NCBI GenBank assembly: GCA_001687465.1
Contig: LVLI01000090.1
Location: 18,568 to 82,567 of the forward strand
Source: Halocafeteria seosinensis
Lineage: Eukaryota > Sar > Bigyra > Bicosoecida
Direction: 5' to 3'
Length of the DNA: 64,000 nt
Shown: positions 11,717 to 22,164 of the stretch, piece after piece
How positions within the stretch are numbered: position 1 is the stretch's first letter
How the letters are laid out: each line of letters starts with the position of its first letter
The notes under the pieces: model-generated
Told to the model about the DNA's origin: nothing
Databases searched by the model: none
What the model saw: only the letters and a program-made list of their open reading frames with translations
Program-made: the position numbers and the translations under genes

Positions 11717-13116
11717 TGTCCCAATCTCGGCAGCCGACTGCTACAAACAAAGCCTTAACATCCCCATCGTTAATTTGAATTCCACTGTGAATTTCCACAC
11801 ATGTGTGAAGGCTTGAACCTTCGACTCGCTTCGAGGCTTGAAGAGAAGAGTCTCAGAAGACAAGCTGAAGTACCAGAAGAGTGTATAATTTATGGCCTAC
11901 CGATCCCACCCGAACGGCCGGCGGGTTATCTCTAACTTCTCTGTCACATATATATGTGTGTGTGCCGTTCTTAACGATGCAACATCGATATTCTTCTTAA
12001 TGTGTGTGTGTGTGCCCTCACAATTCCAGCACTGTGGGAAGACGATGGCTTCAATTCTTCCTGCCGAACTTCGCCCCGAAGTTCCCAGGTTATGGCATTG
12101 GATTGTTTGCATTTCGAACGTTGGTTGCGAAGGAGCACATCGTTTTGTTCTCTCTCTTTGCCGTGCTGTGCTTGGTGATTTGTTTTATTGCTGGTTGCTC
12201 CGTGCTAGCGGACAAGAGGTGCAGGTGCGCACAACGGAACTGAAGATGGGCATCTTCACATACTAAGGGAGAGCCTCTGGTATCTACTCTTTGCTGCTGC
12301 TAGTTTCTCTGTTGGTCTTGGTGCTATTGTCATATGGAATTTAGACGAAGAACAGCGACAGCAGTCTGTTTTTTGGTCGCCGGAATTTGTATTCTGATAG
12401 CCGGACTCTGTACTAGTTTGTCGGGCACTATCAGCGTACGCAAACACTGAGAACAAAAAGCAGATAGTGCTACAGGAAAAGCTGCTACTATGATATCCCC
12501 CCGCGTGCTAATAGAATAGCCTTCGATGAATGCCACATGTCAGATAATTGTCCGACATGCTTGTTCCAACGCTCAATATGCAACACATGAAGAGATTAGA
12601 GAACGGAACGTCGTTGTTTTCAAGCTTTCAAAACTCTTCATTTCAAGGTGATTCTTATTTTATGGCCACCCGAAATCTGTTACGCAGGAGCTATGGTCGA
12701 TTTTATCAAGAGATACTGGAATATTATCTGACAATTATCTATGTAGATAGCTAAATTGTTAGAAATACGGTAACAACAGAAGAATATGTAAAGTTCTATT
12801 CAAAAGACTCATCGCCTTCTTCCATGCTTAACGCTAAACATTGCAGATGATCCTGGTATCGCTGCGTCACAGTGCCGGTCTCCGACGCCGCCTCCAAGTT
12901 GGCTCCAACTACCGTAGTTCGACCTGTGTGAATCAGTTCGGAGCTGCACCCTGGCGCACGTCAGCGGGTCCTTAACAGCTAAGGCAGACGCTGCTCCTCC
13001 TCGAAAGGATGTCGTTTTCTTTTTGCACGGGATAAGAGAGCCTCTCACAATCTATCTTCCATGGTAGAATCCAGCACAATCAACCCATGCAGATGTGTAT
13101 CCTAGTAGTATTGCTC
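11717..13116. other. 1.4-kb spacer with a possible small membrane-protein relic
   Basis: No convincing gene. On the plus strand, 12004-12243 encodes a stretch with one strong hydrophobic segment (LFSLFAVLCLVICFIAGCSVL). After a frame change, 12247-12396 gives a second hydrophobic stretch (LWYLLFAAASFSVGLGAIV) followed by acidic residues. Together they look like a small two-span membrane protein broken by at least one frameshift or an unresolved intron. I do not recognise it. At 11888-11975 there are words shared with other spacers (atttatggcctaccg, also near 35806) and an interrupted GT run. Confidence 0.3.
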
Positions 13117-15279
13117 CTACCATAAGCACCCAGGGAACAGTAACTGAGGTAATTGAACGATATGTCGGAAAGCATTATTTGTTACCGTGGATTGATCGCA
13201 CGCTGTCATTACCAAGTATTGCAATTGGTATAATTGACCAACATGCCGAAATGTAGCGTCTGTAATCGTGGACTGATAGCACGCCCGCATTTTCAGTGTT
13301 TTCAAGGTGGACAGCTGACCGATATGCCCGAAAGCATCATCCGTAATGGTCGATTGATGGCACAGAGACATATCCAATGTATCTAACTGGGATAATTGAC
13401 CAATATGTCGGAACGCTTCATCTGTAATCGTCGATTGCTTGCAACCTTCCATAAGCAAGGTCTCCAACGTGGCCAATCGACCAACATGTCGAAAAGCATC
13501 ATGTGTAACCGTGGATTGATTGCACCCCGACATATCTAAGCATTGTAACTGCGATAATTGGCCAATATAGCGGAACGCAACATCTTCAATGGTTGATTGA
13601 CGACAACAAGACACATTCAATTTTCGCAATTGGGACAATCTACCAATATGATGGAAAGCATTATTCGAAATTGTCGATTGCCGGCAACCCTCCATATCCA
13701 AATTTTCCAATTTCGACAATTGACCAATATGTCGGAAGGCATCATTTGTAATCGTGAATTGATTGCAACCGTGCATATCCAAAATTTCCAATATGGACAA
13801 TTGACCAATATGTCGAAACGCATCATCTGTAATCGTTGATTGATCGCAGCAACACATATACAATGCTTTTAAAGTGGACACGTGACCAATATACCCGAAT
13901 GCATCATCGGTAATCGTCGATTGACGACAACGAGCCATAATCAATGTTTGCAACTGGGATAATTGGCCGATATGTTGGAACGCTCCATCTGTAATCGTCG
14001 ATTGCTTGCAACCTACCATTTGCAAGGTTTTCAGTTCGCCCAATTCACCAAGATGTCGAAAAGCATCATCTGTAATAGTTGATTGATTGCACTGACTCAT
14101 GGTGAACGTTTGCAACTTGGATAACTGACCGATATATTGGAATGCTTCATCCGTGATCGTCGATTGGTTGCAATCCCGCATTTTCAATTTTCGCAATTGG
14201 GACAATTTACCAATATGTCGGAACGCATCATTGGTAATCGTAGGTTGATAACAACAATCAATCACCAATGACGTCAATGTGGATAATTGACCAATATGTC
14301 GACAAGCATCATCTGTTGGTTGACTGCACCTACTCATGCTTATTGTTTGCAATTGGGGTAATTGACAAATATGTCGGAATGCACCATGTGTAATCGTTGG
14401 TTGCTCGCAAGCATCAATCACCAAGGTCTTCAATGTGGACAATTGGCCAATATGTTGAAAAGCATCATCTGTTATCGTTGATTGAATGCACAGAACCATG
14501 CTTAATCTTTGTAATTGGGGTAATTGGCAAATATGTCGGAATGCATCATCTGTAATCGTAGATTGATCGCAAGCATCAATCACCAAGGTCTTCAACGTGG
14601 GTAATTGACCAATATATCGAAAAGCATAATCTGTAATCGTGGATTGATGACAATCCGTCATGTCCAAGAATTGCAGTTGGAATAATTGACTTATATACCG
14701 GAAAGCGTCATTCGAAATCGTTGATTGCTTGCACCTCTCCAGAATCAAGTTTTCCAATTCAGATAGCTGACCAATATGTCGGAAAGCATCATCTGTAATC
14801 GTCGAGCTATAGCACTCACGCAAACTCAATGTTTTCAATTGGATTAGTCCAACAATATGCCGAAAAGCATCATCTGTAATCGTGGGTTGATGGAAGTTCG
14901 CCATGCCAAATGTTTGCAAATGGGACAACCGACCAATATGTCGGAAAGTATCATCGTCGGGCCGGTGGATCCCGTTCCCGCAAATGACTACCTCGCCGCT
15001 GAAATTCGGAAACATGGCTGCCCCTGCTTCTGTCTCTTTCGATGGACCGAAGGATATACGGTCACCCATTATCAGTGTATGTCGAGGCCATGGCAACGTG
15101 TATACCCAACCACCACTCTCGCCAGGGTCTTCGCCTTTGACGACTTGGCTCCAGTAGTCAACAGCAGCTTCCAACATGGAAGTCTGACGTCCACAAAGCT
15201 TTCGTGACCTCTCCAACGATATATGCTCAGCATGATATTGAAACCATTGCTTTAAGTAAACTTCCAAGACGCAAGACAT
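13117..15279 (-). CDS. Leucine-rich-repeat protein with about 22 near-identical 27-residue units
   Basis: Single exon of 720 residues with ATG at 15279. After a 110-residue N-terminal part with no domain I recognise, the protein is an uninterrupted solenoid. The unit is about 27 residues: DDAFRHIGQL, then S-x-L-x-x-L-x-M-x-x-C, then x-Q-S-T-I-T. It repeats about 22 times from residue 110 to the C-terminus. The pattern (cysteine near the end of the conserved segment, Ile/Leu at the strand positions) is that of the cysteine-containing or AMN1-like LRR class. One unit, around 14300, is two residues short. At DNA level this is an 81-bp coding minisatellite, so copy number can change by unequal crossing-over. 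There is no signal peptide, transmembrane span or kinase domain. The last unit is truncated and ends PGCLW. A role in protein binding is likely; the partner is unknown. Confidence 0.8.
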   Translation of the reverse strand: MSCVLEVYLKQWFQYHAEHISLERSRKLCGRQTSMLEAAVDYWSQVVKGEDPGESGGWVYTLPWPRHTLIMGDRISFGPSKETEAGAAMFPNFSGEVVICGNGIHRPDDDTFRHIGRLSHLQTFGMANFHQPTITDDAFRHIVGLIQLKTLSLRECYSSTITDDAFRHIGQLSELENLILERCKQSTISNDAFRYISQLFQLQFLDMTDCHQSTITDYAFRYIGQLPTLKTLVIDACDQSTITDDAFRHICQLPQLQRLSMVLCIQSTITDDAFQHIGQLSTLKTLVIDACEQPTITHGAFRHICQLPQLQTISMSRCSQPTDDACRHIGQLSTLTSLVIDCCYQPTITNDAFRHIGKLSQLRKLKMRDCNQSTITDEAFQYIGQLSKLQTFTMSQCNQSTITDDAFRHLGELGELKTLQMVGCKQSTITDGAFQHIGQLSQLQTLIMARCRQSTITDDAFGYIGHVSTLKALYMCCCDQSTITDDAFRHIGQLSILEILDMHGCNQFTITNDAFRHIGQLSKLENLDMEGCRQSTISNNAFHHIGRLSQLRKLNVSCCRQSTIEDVAFRYIGQLSQLQCLDMSGCNQSTVTHDAFRHVGRLATLETLLMEGCKQSTITDEAFRHIGQLSQLDTLDMSLCHQSTITDDAFGHIGQLSTLKTLKMRACYQSTITDATFRHVGQLYQLQYLVMTACDQSTVTNNAFRHIVQLPQLLFPGCLW
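13125..14955 (-). repeat. 81-bp coding minisatellite (LRR units)
   Basis: About 22 tandem copies of an 81-nt unit run through the LRR gene. On the plus strand the recurring words are gaccaatatgtcgg, gcatcatctgtaatcgt and gattg-gcaa. Copies differ mainly at the solvent-facing codons. One copy near 14310 has lost 6 nt without breaking the frame. Confidence 0.9.
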
Positions 15280-16599
15280 GGTATACAGCTTCTGCTGTGT
15301 AGATAGGGACTTAGCTTGATATGTAAGAGACTCGAGTACACTTGATATTGTCCTTCTCTTACTCGGGGAATCGTTCAGTCAGCAAGCAAGCGAAAGGCAC
15401 CTCATGAATTGGTAAGGTCGTTCAGTTAAAACCCTAAAACTTCTAGGCAGCGCACGAGTCGGCACGACGAAGGAAGCTGATTGTCCGTTTAACTTTCTCT
15501 ATGTGTTAAGAGCCACACAGAGCGCACTGTAAAGCCGTTTTGCATCCTCTTTTGATAAATAGACAATGCAATGTACCATATATATTTTTGCTCGAACACA
15601 GGTGGTATGCGTCTTTTATCCATGCGTGCGTGAAGATCCTTTTGTGAGCCAGGATCAGAAGTTTAGAAATGATTCAGAACTTCTGAACCCCACCGGCAGT
15701 GTCCTGAAACCTTCTTATTGATACATGTGAAAAGCTTACAGGGTATACCGGTGGAACGGAAACGACATCATCAGTTTTCATCCATAACTACCGTGGAACT
15801 TACATCACTGAGGGTGCAGCGCGTTGCATCATTAAACACTTGAGGAATTGTGTTGGGCGTGGACCAACGAATTAATGGTTCTTAACAGCATCCGATGCCA
15901 AGCGACCCCCAAGGATTGATTGTGACTGGCAGCCGGCCGGTGCTGGTGAGAGTAATGTCGACTGTGCTTTCGGTCCTTAGTGTGTGGATCGAACGGTAGC
16001 TCTGTGCTGGATTGGGGCACACACAGTGTCACACATCCGCAAGAGAGAAATACGTTATCCAAAGCGCTGCATAACACGATACCTAACCAACACCTCTTAG
16101 TGCATGAGACCAATGGTCACGTCCCGCGAAAGCCTGATAGGACTGTTCAGTAACACCACAGTGATAGTAGTAGTTGTAAAGGTTGCTGTACTGATCTCGG
16201 TGTGGCAGGCTCAGGGTTTTCTCCTGCCAGACTGAGCCTTGTCGGTACCTCTGACATTGTGGGCGCAGGCATGGCTCCTCCCCAGATGCCTCCTGAGCAT
16301 AACCAGTGTTGTGTTCCCTCACGGCGCATGTCAGCAAGGCTGCAGGAACAGCGGGCCCGTCGCTGCTTAACACGGGCGCATACCGCTCCTCGTTAAGAGG
16401 ATGCGGTCAACTTCCCGGCCGGTGGGCTATCTGTCACATGTCACATGTGTGTGTGCGGTGTGCGACTACTACAAACTGCCTGTCTGTCGCAACCGCAGTC
16501 GACCGTACTACCTGGTTCATGCGAGGGGTCGATACAACCTCTATATTATCAAATACCGAAGGTAAGAAAGCATGTTCTCGAAGGAGGAAGTGAATAGTA
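15280..16599. other. Repeat-bearing spacer upstream of BBS1 copy A
   Basis: No supported gene in this 1.3-kb stretch. It carries one member of a dispersed repeat (16351-16440), described separately, next to a short GT-rich tract (16441-16456). The other open stretches here have no family signature and biased composition, so I leave them out. Confidence 0.4.
16351..16440 (+). repeat. Dispersed repeat, copy 1 (inverted relative to 62281-62370)
   Basis: This 90-bp block is almost the reverse complement of 62281-62370, with two differences by eye. Both copies run from gcgggcccgtcgctgc to gggctatctgtcacat and are followed on the same side by a GT/CA microsatellite. A weaker related fragment (ggccggcgggttatct) occurs near 11917. 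It is probably the terminal part of a transposable element. Confidence 0.8.
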
Positions 16600-18595
16600 A
16601 TGAATCGGAATGGAAACCACCATACTGGTACAACCGTCGCCACGGAAGACGGGAAAAAGAGTTCGCCGGTTGGACCGCACTGGCTGGCATGCTATAAAGA
16701 TAGATTCGCAGCACTTGGAGTGCATCAACCATGCTGCGAGTTAGCCGACATTCAGGACGACGGTGAAGGGGAGCTGATACTGGCGACTGTCGATAAAAAG
16801 CTCAAAATATTCAAAAATTCCCACATGCACACAGAATTGGACCTCATGGATACCCCCGCTGCGATGTGCTGTTTCGTGGCCGATCGGCAGTCTTCCTTGC
16901 CCTGCATAGCTGTAGCGTCGGGCCCGTATGTCTTCATCTACAAAAACCTCAGACCGTACTTTAAGTTTAAGATTCCCCAGGAAGAGCTGGATGAGAGAGA
17001 AAGAGCCCTTTGGGACAATGCAAGATCGTTGGCTGCGACCGATCTGAAAGCACGCTTGCAAGAATTGCATACTGAGACTCACTTCAATTTATCTACGAGG
17101 TCGAATCAATTCTTAGCTTTGGAATCAAATGAAGAACGAGCAACGTTCAGGGATAGGGTAGCATTAGTGCCCCTTTCCAAAGCTACGGTTGTAACATGTC
17201 TTAGTAAGCTGAAGCAAAACAGTATGGACAAATCGGAGAGCGATCATTTGATAGTAGGTACTGAATCGGGGAAGTTATTAGTTCTTCAGAGTGGAGCTCA
17301 AGCTATTGAGCAACAGTACAGTTTTCCGGACGTTCCCGTTGGAATCTCCGCCAAAGGGATATGGGAAACAGATAGTCGACTTGTGGTTGGCTGCCGTAAT
17401 GGAACGCTGTACACTATTCGAAACAAGAAGGTACGCTTCGGATGATGCGCCTTGTAGAGTGGGTAGTCTATTTATAGCATATTACTACATTGGGCTTGCG
17501 CAGAAAGTAACAACAGAATTCGATGTGATGGCACCCATCGTTGGATTCTGCTTAATCGAGCAGAATCTTTTCGTTGCATGCAGCGACCGATCTTTACATT
17601 GTTACCATGCAAAAGGGAGAAAGCTATGGTCTATGCGGTTCAAGAAGCATATATCTGCGATATTCCCTCTATCGGTAGGGTGAAGAACGATGAAGCTGTT
17701 TCCTTCGCATCTTGTCATTAGTTTGTTTCTGAATTGCGATCCAGGCGGATACCGTCGGCGCGTGTTTGGTAGGATTTAGTGATGGAAAAGTAAGAACAAT
17801 TACCTGGGAAGGTAAAGAGATACTTCAGGAAACAGGACCGGAGCAAGCAAACGATTGCCTCTCTGCTGTTCGCTTTGGTCGCTTCGGTAGAGAAAATCAC
17901 TGTTTGATAATGTGCTTTCGTAGCGGAACCCTCAAAGTTAATATTGTTCCTCGCCGGGTTATAGATGAGGTTCATCTACGGGCTTGCTGGAGCTTTCCCA
18001 ACGTTCCGCTATCTTCAGAAAAGGATGAAAGTTTGTATATTCCGAAGAAAACACGACTCTTCATTGACTACACTGAACGGGAGCAGGTGGAGCCCAAAGA
18101 AATACATCGGGTGTTCCAGCAAACCCTATGCCGGTACGTCAAAGCAATTTTCCGCTGCTGACGTTTTTGCTTTACCCCAATCATTTCTGATGCTAGCACA
18201 GGTTACGTTTGGAAACAGCGCGTGCGTATGTTAAATTACTATCCACGGGCTGCGGTCATACAAGAGCCCGAAAATCGGGGAGAATAGAGCTCAATGTTCG
18301 CCTTAAAGGGACCGGCTCACATTTTCTCATGTTCTTAGACGTGACCAATCAAGGAAAGAAGAGCGTCTCAGGTATCGCTTTGACGTTTCATTTCGACACC
18401 ACTGTCTACTCGATTTCTCCTACTCAGTTGCACTTGCCCGTCCTTGTACCGGAAACCACTTCCACTTTTTCAGCTGACATAAATGCCAAGCAAGAAGGCC
18501 TATCGGGTCAGATCTTTTCTACATTGAGCGACAACAGTGGAGTAACTCCCCTAGTTTCTGCCCTGATAAAACTGCCAGTGACAATGACGATATAA
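16600..18595 (+). CDS. BBS1: BBS1, copy A (BBSome subunit)
   Basis: Bardet-Biedl syndrome 1 protein, the BBSome subunit that meets ARL6 at the ciliary membrane and moves membrane cargo. Four exons: 16600-17430, 17504-17674, 17745-18133 and 18202-18595. The sum is 594 residues, essentially the length of human BBS1. Family landmarks are ELADIQDDGEGELI near the N-terminus, SGPYVFIYKNLRPYFKF, DHLIVGTESGKLLVL, VVGCRNGTLYTIR, KGRKLWSMRF and SAVRFGRFGREN. A C-terminal gamma-adaptin-ear-like region begins at about residue 465. The start at 16600 gives a 25-residue N-terminal leader longer than copy B's. About two thirds of residues match copy B, and all three introns sit at the same codons and phases. 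Confidence 0.95.
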
Positions 18596-18609
18596 ACACA
18601 GTCAGTCAC

Positions 18610-18965
18610 ACCGTTAACGTTCTAGAAACGTACATTCCAGTTTTGGGGACTTTTTCTCACATGCCTTGGTAATGTGCTACATACATACCGTAAGCGTTGC
18701 TAGATGTTTGCGTTGACAATTCCTTCACAGAGTAAGTTGCGAGCGGACCGCCAGAGCCGGTTCCATGCGCAGCAAAGCCTGTTGCTGTCAAATAAACCGC
18801 GGCGCAAGATTTCACCACTGGCGTCCAACAGTCATTTACAGTTCCAGGGTTGTATTCTTGTGCCTCTAGTGCGTTATTGTATTGCAAATATTCATGCGCA
18901 ATATATCTGCGCAATGAGCGAGAGGAGGTGCTTGCATTGATTGAACGCCTAAAACGCACCATGTT
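18610..18965 (+). pseudogene. Truncated 5' end of a third BBS1-like copy
   Basis: About 15 bp after the stop of BBS1-A begins a block similar to the upstream region of BBS1-B (about 21885-22212). Shared words include aatgtgctacata, gacaattccttcacag, aaagcctgttgctgt and aaataaaccgc. The match runs through an ATG (18914) and the first codons (ATGAGCGAGAG ... TTGCATTG ... TTGAACGC). In this copy the tryptophan codon of the LHW motif is TGA, and similarity stops near 18965. It is best read as the promoter plus the first few codons of a BBS1 gene whose body has been lost. Confidence 0.75.
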
Positions 18966-19458
18966 ACCAATTCATGTTTATGACCGGGCAACGTTAACAA
19001 GAATGAGTACCCTTGTACAATTACATGTACCAGTGCGCCAGCCTCATCGCGCACCAGCCCGTAAGGATTCGGCTGGCCAACCGCCAGTGCTCCCGGTAAA
19101 GGTTCCTCATTTAATTCAATTCAAAAAAGTTATTGATTCGATACCTTGAAGTCATATGACTCATGTGGAACATGTGTGGAACCATCCAAGCTCCCGTACA
19201 GATGCTGCAGCGTCACTCGCTCTGTTAGCTGGGCAGCTGACACAGATTGCGCTGACTGACTGCCGGTCTTCCGTGCTATTACTACGTATACCGTATACAG
19301 CCCACTTCTTCCTTCAAAGTGACTATCGCTTTCGCATCTTGATTGGTTCAAGTGGGGCGTGTTCTATCGAACCGGTTCCCAGCTTCCCCGGTCCGGCACA
19401 TGGCCGCTGCCGGGAACAGGATAGAACGCATCACAGAAGCGGATTGTCACTGTAATGA

Positions 19459-20580
19459 ATGCACTCAAACTCCTCCGATCATATAAATGGATACAATTGT
19501 TGTGAATCGTGTTCAGCTTTCAGGGATGATTATATGAAATGGTATGTGCTTGTAAACTCCCTCGTTCGTGATATTCCTCGGGGGACGGCAGGTGGGGAAG
19601 GGGTTCGCTCGCACGCAGCGAATTCTATCTGCCTTGGATGCTGGTTTCCACCACATAATCCATTTTTCACGGCATGTGCACCTTCGCAGACGTTCCCATC
19701 CGGTGATGCCAGCAGCCATTTGAGCGACATGGCCATGGACTATGCGAATAAAATCTTGGAAGCACGCCGACGGTGGAAACTACAGTTAGCTGCCTGCACA
19801 GCCCTCGGGCTGGCGGGGCTCCTCGCCGCTGGCTGGCTATGGTCAATGCGTCACTACGCACAACGGCCATTTCCTCGGTCGTCCTTAACGATAACTAACG
19901 AAGGAAAGAATAACAGTGAATGGGGTGCCTCTGGGAATCGTGTGCTCATACATATTGGAAAGACAGGCGGCATGACGGTGCGGACAAGAGTGACCCATTG
20001 GATTGATTACGAGGTGCACGTCAGTCATAAGTTCAACTATGGCACACATGTGCCGGCTATCGAGATACATGAGTTCCATCCAAAGCCCAACGATCGACTC
20101 ATTATAACTGTGAGAGACCCTATCAAGCGAGTTATTTCGGCATGGAATTTCCGGAAATATTTAACAAACAACAACATTGAAATGGCGAGCTCGCGATGCT
20201 CGATCTGCGAAGAAAGACAATGTTTTGCATTTTTCAGCTCCATCAGTGAGCTCGCTGAAGCATTGCCTCATGATCCACTTGCGAGAGGATTATTTACGGA
20301 AGGGTGCATTCAGCACCTTAAACACAACTATACTCACTATATTCATCCTATCGAAGATTTCATCAGGAATCATCCCGAACAGATCGAAATTATTCGCCAA
20401 GAGCACATGGAAGAGGATTTGCGACGCGTGTTCCACGTCAAGCATACGTGGAAGACCCACACAGGACCTACCAAACACAAGACACTTTCTGACAGAGGCG
20501 AACAGAACCTACGGGAATTTTTGAGAGACGAATACAGGATCTACTTGTGGCTACTGAGCTTGAAAGGCTTAAAACCGTGA
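19459..20580 (+). CDS. Type II membrane sulfotransferase (Golgi-type)
   Basis: PAPS-dependent sulfotransferase, single exon. The reading frame is open from an ATG at 19459, but the likely start is the ATG at 19729 (283 residues). That start gives a classical type II layout: a short basic cytoplasmic tail, a membrane anchor at about 20-38 (LAACTALGLAGLLAAGWLW), and a lumenal catalytic domain. The 5'-phosphosulfate loop is VLIHIGKTGGMTVRT, and the 3'-phosphate motif is TVRDPIKRVISAW. These match the Sulfotransfer_2 / heparan-type carbohydrate sulfotransferases. The substrate is unknown, probably a cell-surface glycan. It sits between the two BBS1 copies with no functional link that I can see, and probably arrived or was trapped when the locus duplicated. 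With the upstream ATG the protein would have 373 residues and an unusual Cys-rich leader. Confidence 0.82.
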   Translation: MHSNSSDHINGYNCCESCSAFRDDYMKWYVLVNSLVRDIPRGTAGGEGVRSHAANSICLGCWFPPHNPFFTACAPSQTFPSGDASSHLSDMAMDYANKILEARRRWKLQLAACTALGLAGLLAAGWLWSMRHYAQRPFPRSSLTITNEGKNNSEWGASGNRVLIHIGKTGGMTVRTRVTHWIDYEVHVSHKFNYGTHVPAIEIHEFHPKPNDRLIITVRDPIKRVISAWNFRKYLTNNNIEMASSRCSICEERQCFAFFSSISELAEALPHDPLARGLFTEGCIQHLKHNYTHYIHPIEDFIRNHPEQIEIIRQEHMEEDLRRVFHVKHTWKTHTGPTKHKTLSDRGEQNLREFLRDEYRIYLWLLSLKGLKP

Positions 20581-22164
20581 CCAAAAAGCTCCTTTGATAT
20601 CCTGGGTCTGCAGTCTATGTATCACCTAGAACATACATCATCGCGTTAAGAGCTTACCATTGGAGTCGCTTTGCTCCTTGCCCAGCGTAGATCATGGGAC
20701 CACTTACTTGCCCTAACTCCTGCTTTATTGGTAAGGAGACCACAAAAAGACTCTCAATGGGTACACATGGGAAGGAACCTACCACATGGGGCGAGACTGT
20801 TGTGGTACCGTTACCCCCGTCCGTTCTTTTTTTCTGGCGAAGTTTTCCGGTCTTATGAGGTTTCACTGTAACCAGTTGCATGCACATAAGGAATCCGCAA
20901 CCAGCCGTTCGCCACGTTTCGTTGTGATGCTGGAGCTCAGCGGCAAGTTGGCGATCAGCTCGCGTTTTAATTTAGCGTGGTGAGTCTGGAAGGCACAATT
21001 CCATACCAAGCTAGTAGTGGAAAGTGCAAGCGCCTGTTTTATTCTTGTTACTTGGTACCTGCCAGTAGTCAGCAGCAGCTGCTTAAGGTCAGACCTCAAT
21101 TCCTTGGTGTTGGGTAAAGAGGATTAACAGCTTTCATACGGGGGATCTAAACGGTAAAGACAACTGCTCGCATGGGGAACGGTACGAAGAATTGGAGAAC
21201 TTAGAGGGAAATCGTAGAAGAGAAAATAATGCCACAACAAGCAATAGCCCCAGTAAAGTAGAGTCATAAAGGAAAAAGAAACAAATTTGTGTCACACCAT
21301 TATGGTTGTTGGGAGGGGTTTCCGTTGTTGCAAATTTTCCTTGCTGAGATGTCATCAAGCTCGATTGGCTTGGGAATCCAAGTTGGGATCAATGCGAGAA
21401 ATTACTATTGTTGGCGTGTCGTCTCCAGGAGACGCACGATGATCGTTGCTTGATTACCGTATACGCAAGCTCCTTCCGGTTGGGTTTCCGTCAACGGACG
21501 ACTTGCTCTTTTTGTGGAGCCCAACCTTCGAAGAAGGTTAAACTGATGCATCTATGTAGGAATCTTACCTTTATGTTAATAAGATGGCACCCGCGGTAAG
21601 TTTCCGTTCACACCGTTCGCTAATGACCGTTTCTCAATAACACTGTGTGCAGTGCGTGCTGTAGAGCATGGTTGAAGGGCTTCTTTCCAACACTCGCCGC
21701 CTGGGTACCTATGGGTTCCGCCATTTGCTGCAGCATTTCGCAATGAGTCAAACCATGACCAGTGTTGGTTTCGGCCATTAGATGGGAACTCGATCTGTTT
21801 ACTTTCCCTGTATACGAACACGAACCCATGTACACGACTTAATGTAATGACCATCAGCCGAGAGGGGCTTTGACGCCTTCTAGTACATTGTTCCAGTTTT
21901 GAGATTAATTTTTTCTCACATCCCTCGGCAATGTGCTACATACGTCCCGTACACGTTGCTGATGCGACAATTCCTTCACAGAAGAACGTTAAGTAAGTCG
22001 CAAGTGGTTGCGACCAGACCGGACGCACCAAAGCCTGTTGCTGTTAAATAAACCGCCGCGCACGACAGATGTCGTCATTTCCACTTGAGAGGGCGTTGTC
22101 GTCTTTGTCACTAGTGCGTCATTGTATTGATTGAAGCACAGTATATCTGCATTAGGAAGCGACA
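20581..22164. other. Spacer ending in the BBS1-B upstream block
   Basis: From 20581 to about 21880 I see nothing coding. From about 21885 to 22164 lies the 5' region of BBS1-B, which is repeated after BBS1-A (18610-18913). Its preservation over promoter distance suggests it contains the BBS1 promoter and 5' leader. Confidence 0.5.

Noticed and set aside
19459-19728. N-terminal 90 residues of the long sulfotransferase frame as true protein
   Set aside because: The segment is Cys-rich and unlike the family, while the ATG at 19729 gives the normal short cytoplasmic tail and anchor. Kept only as an alternative.
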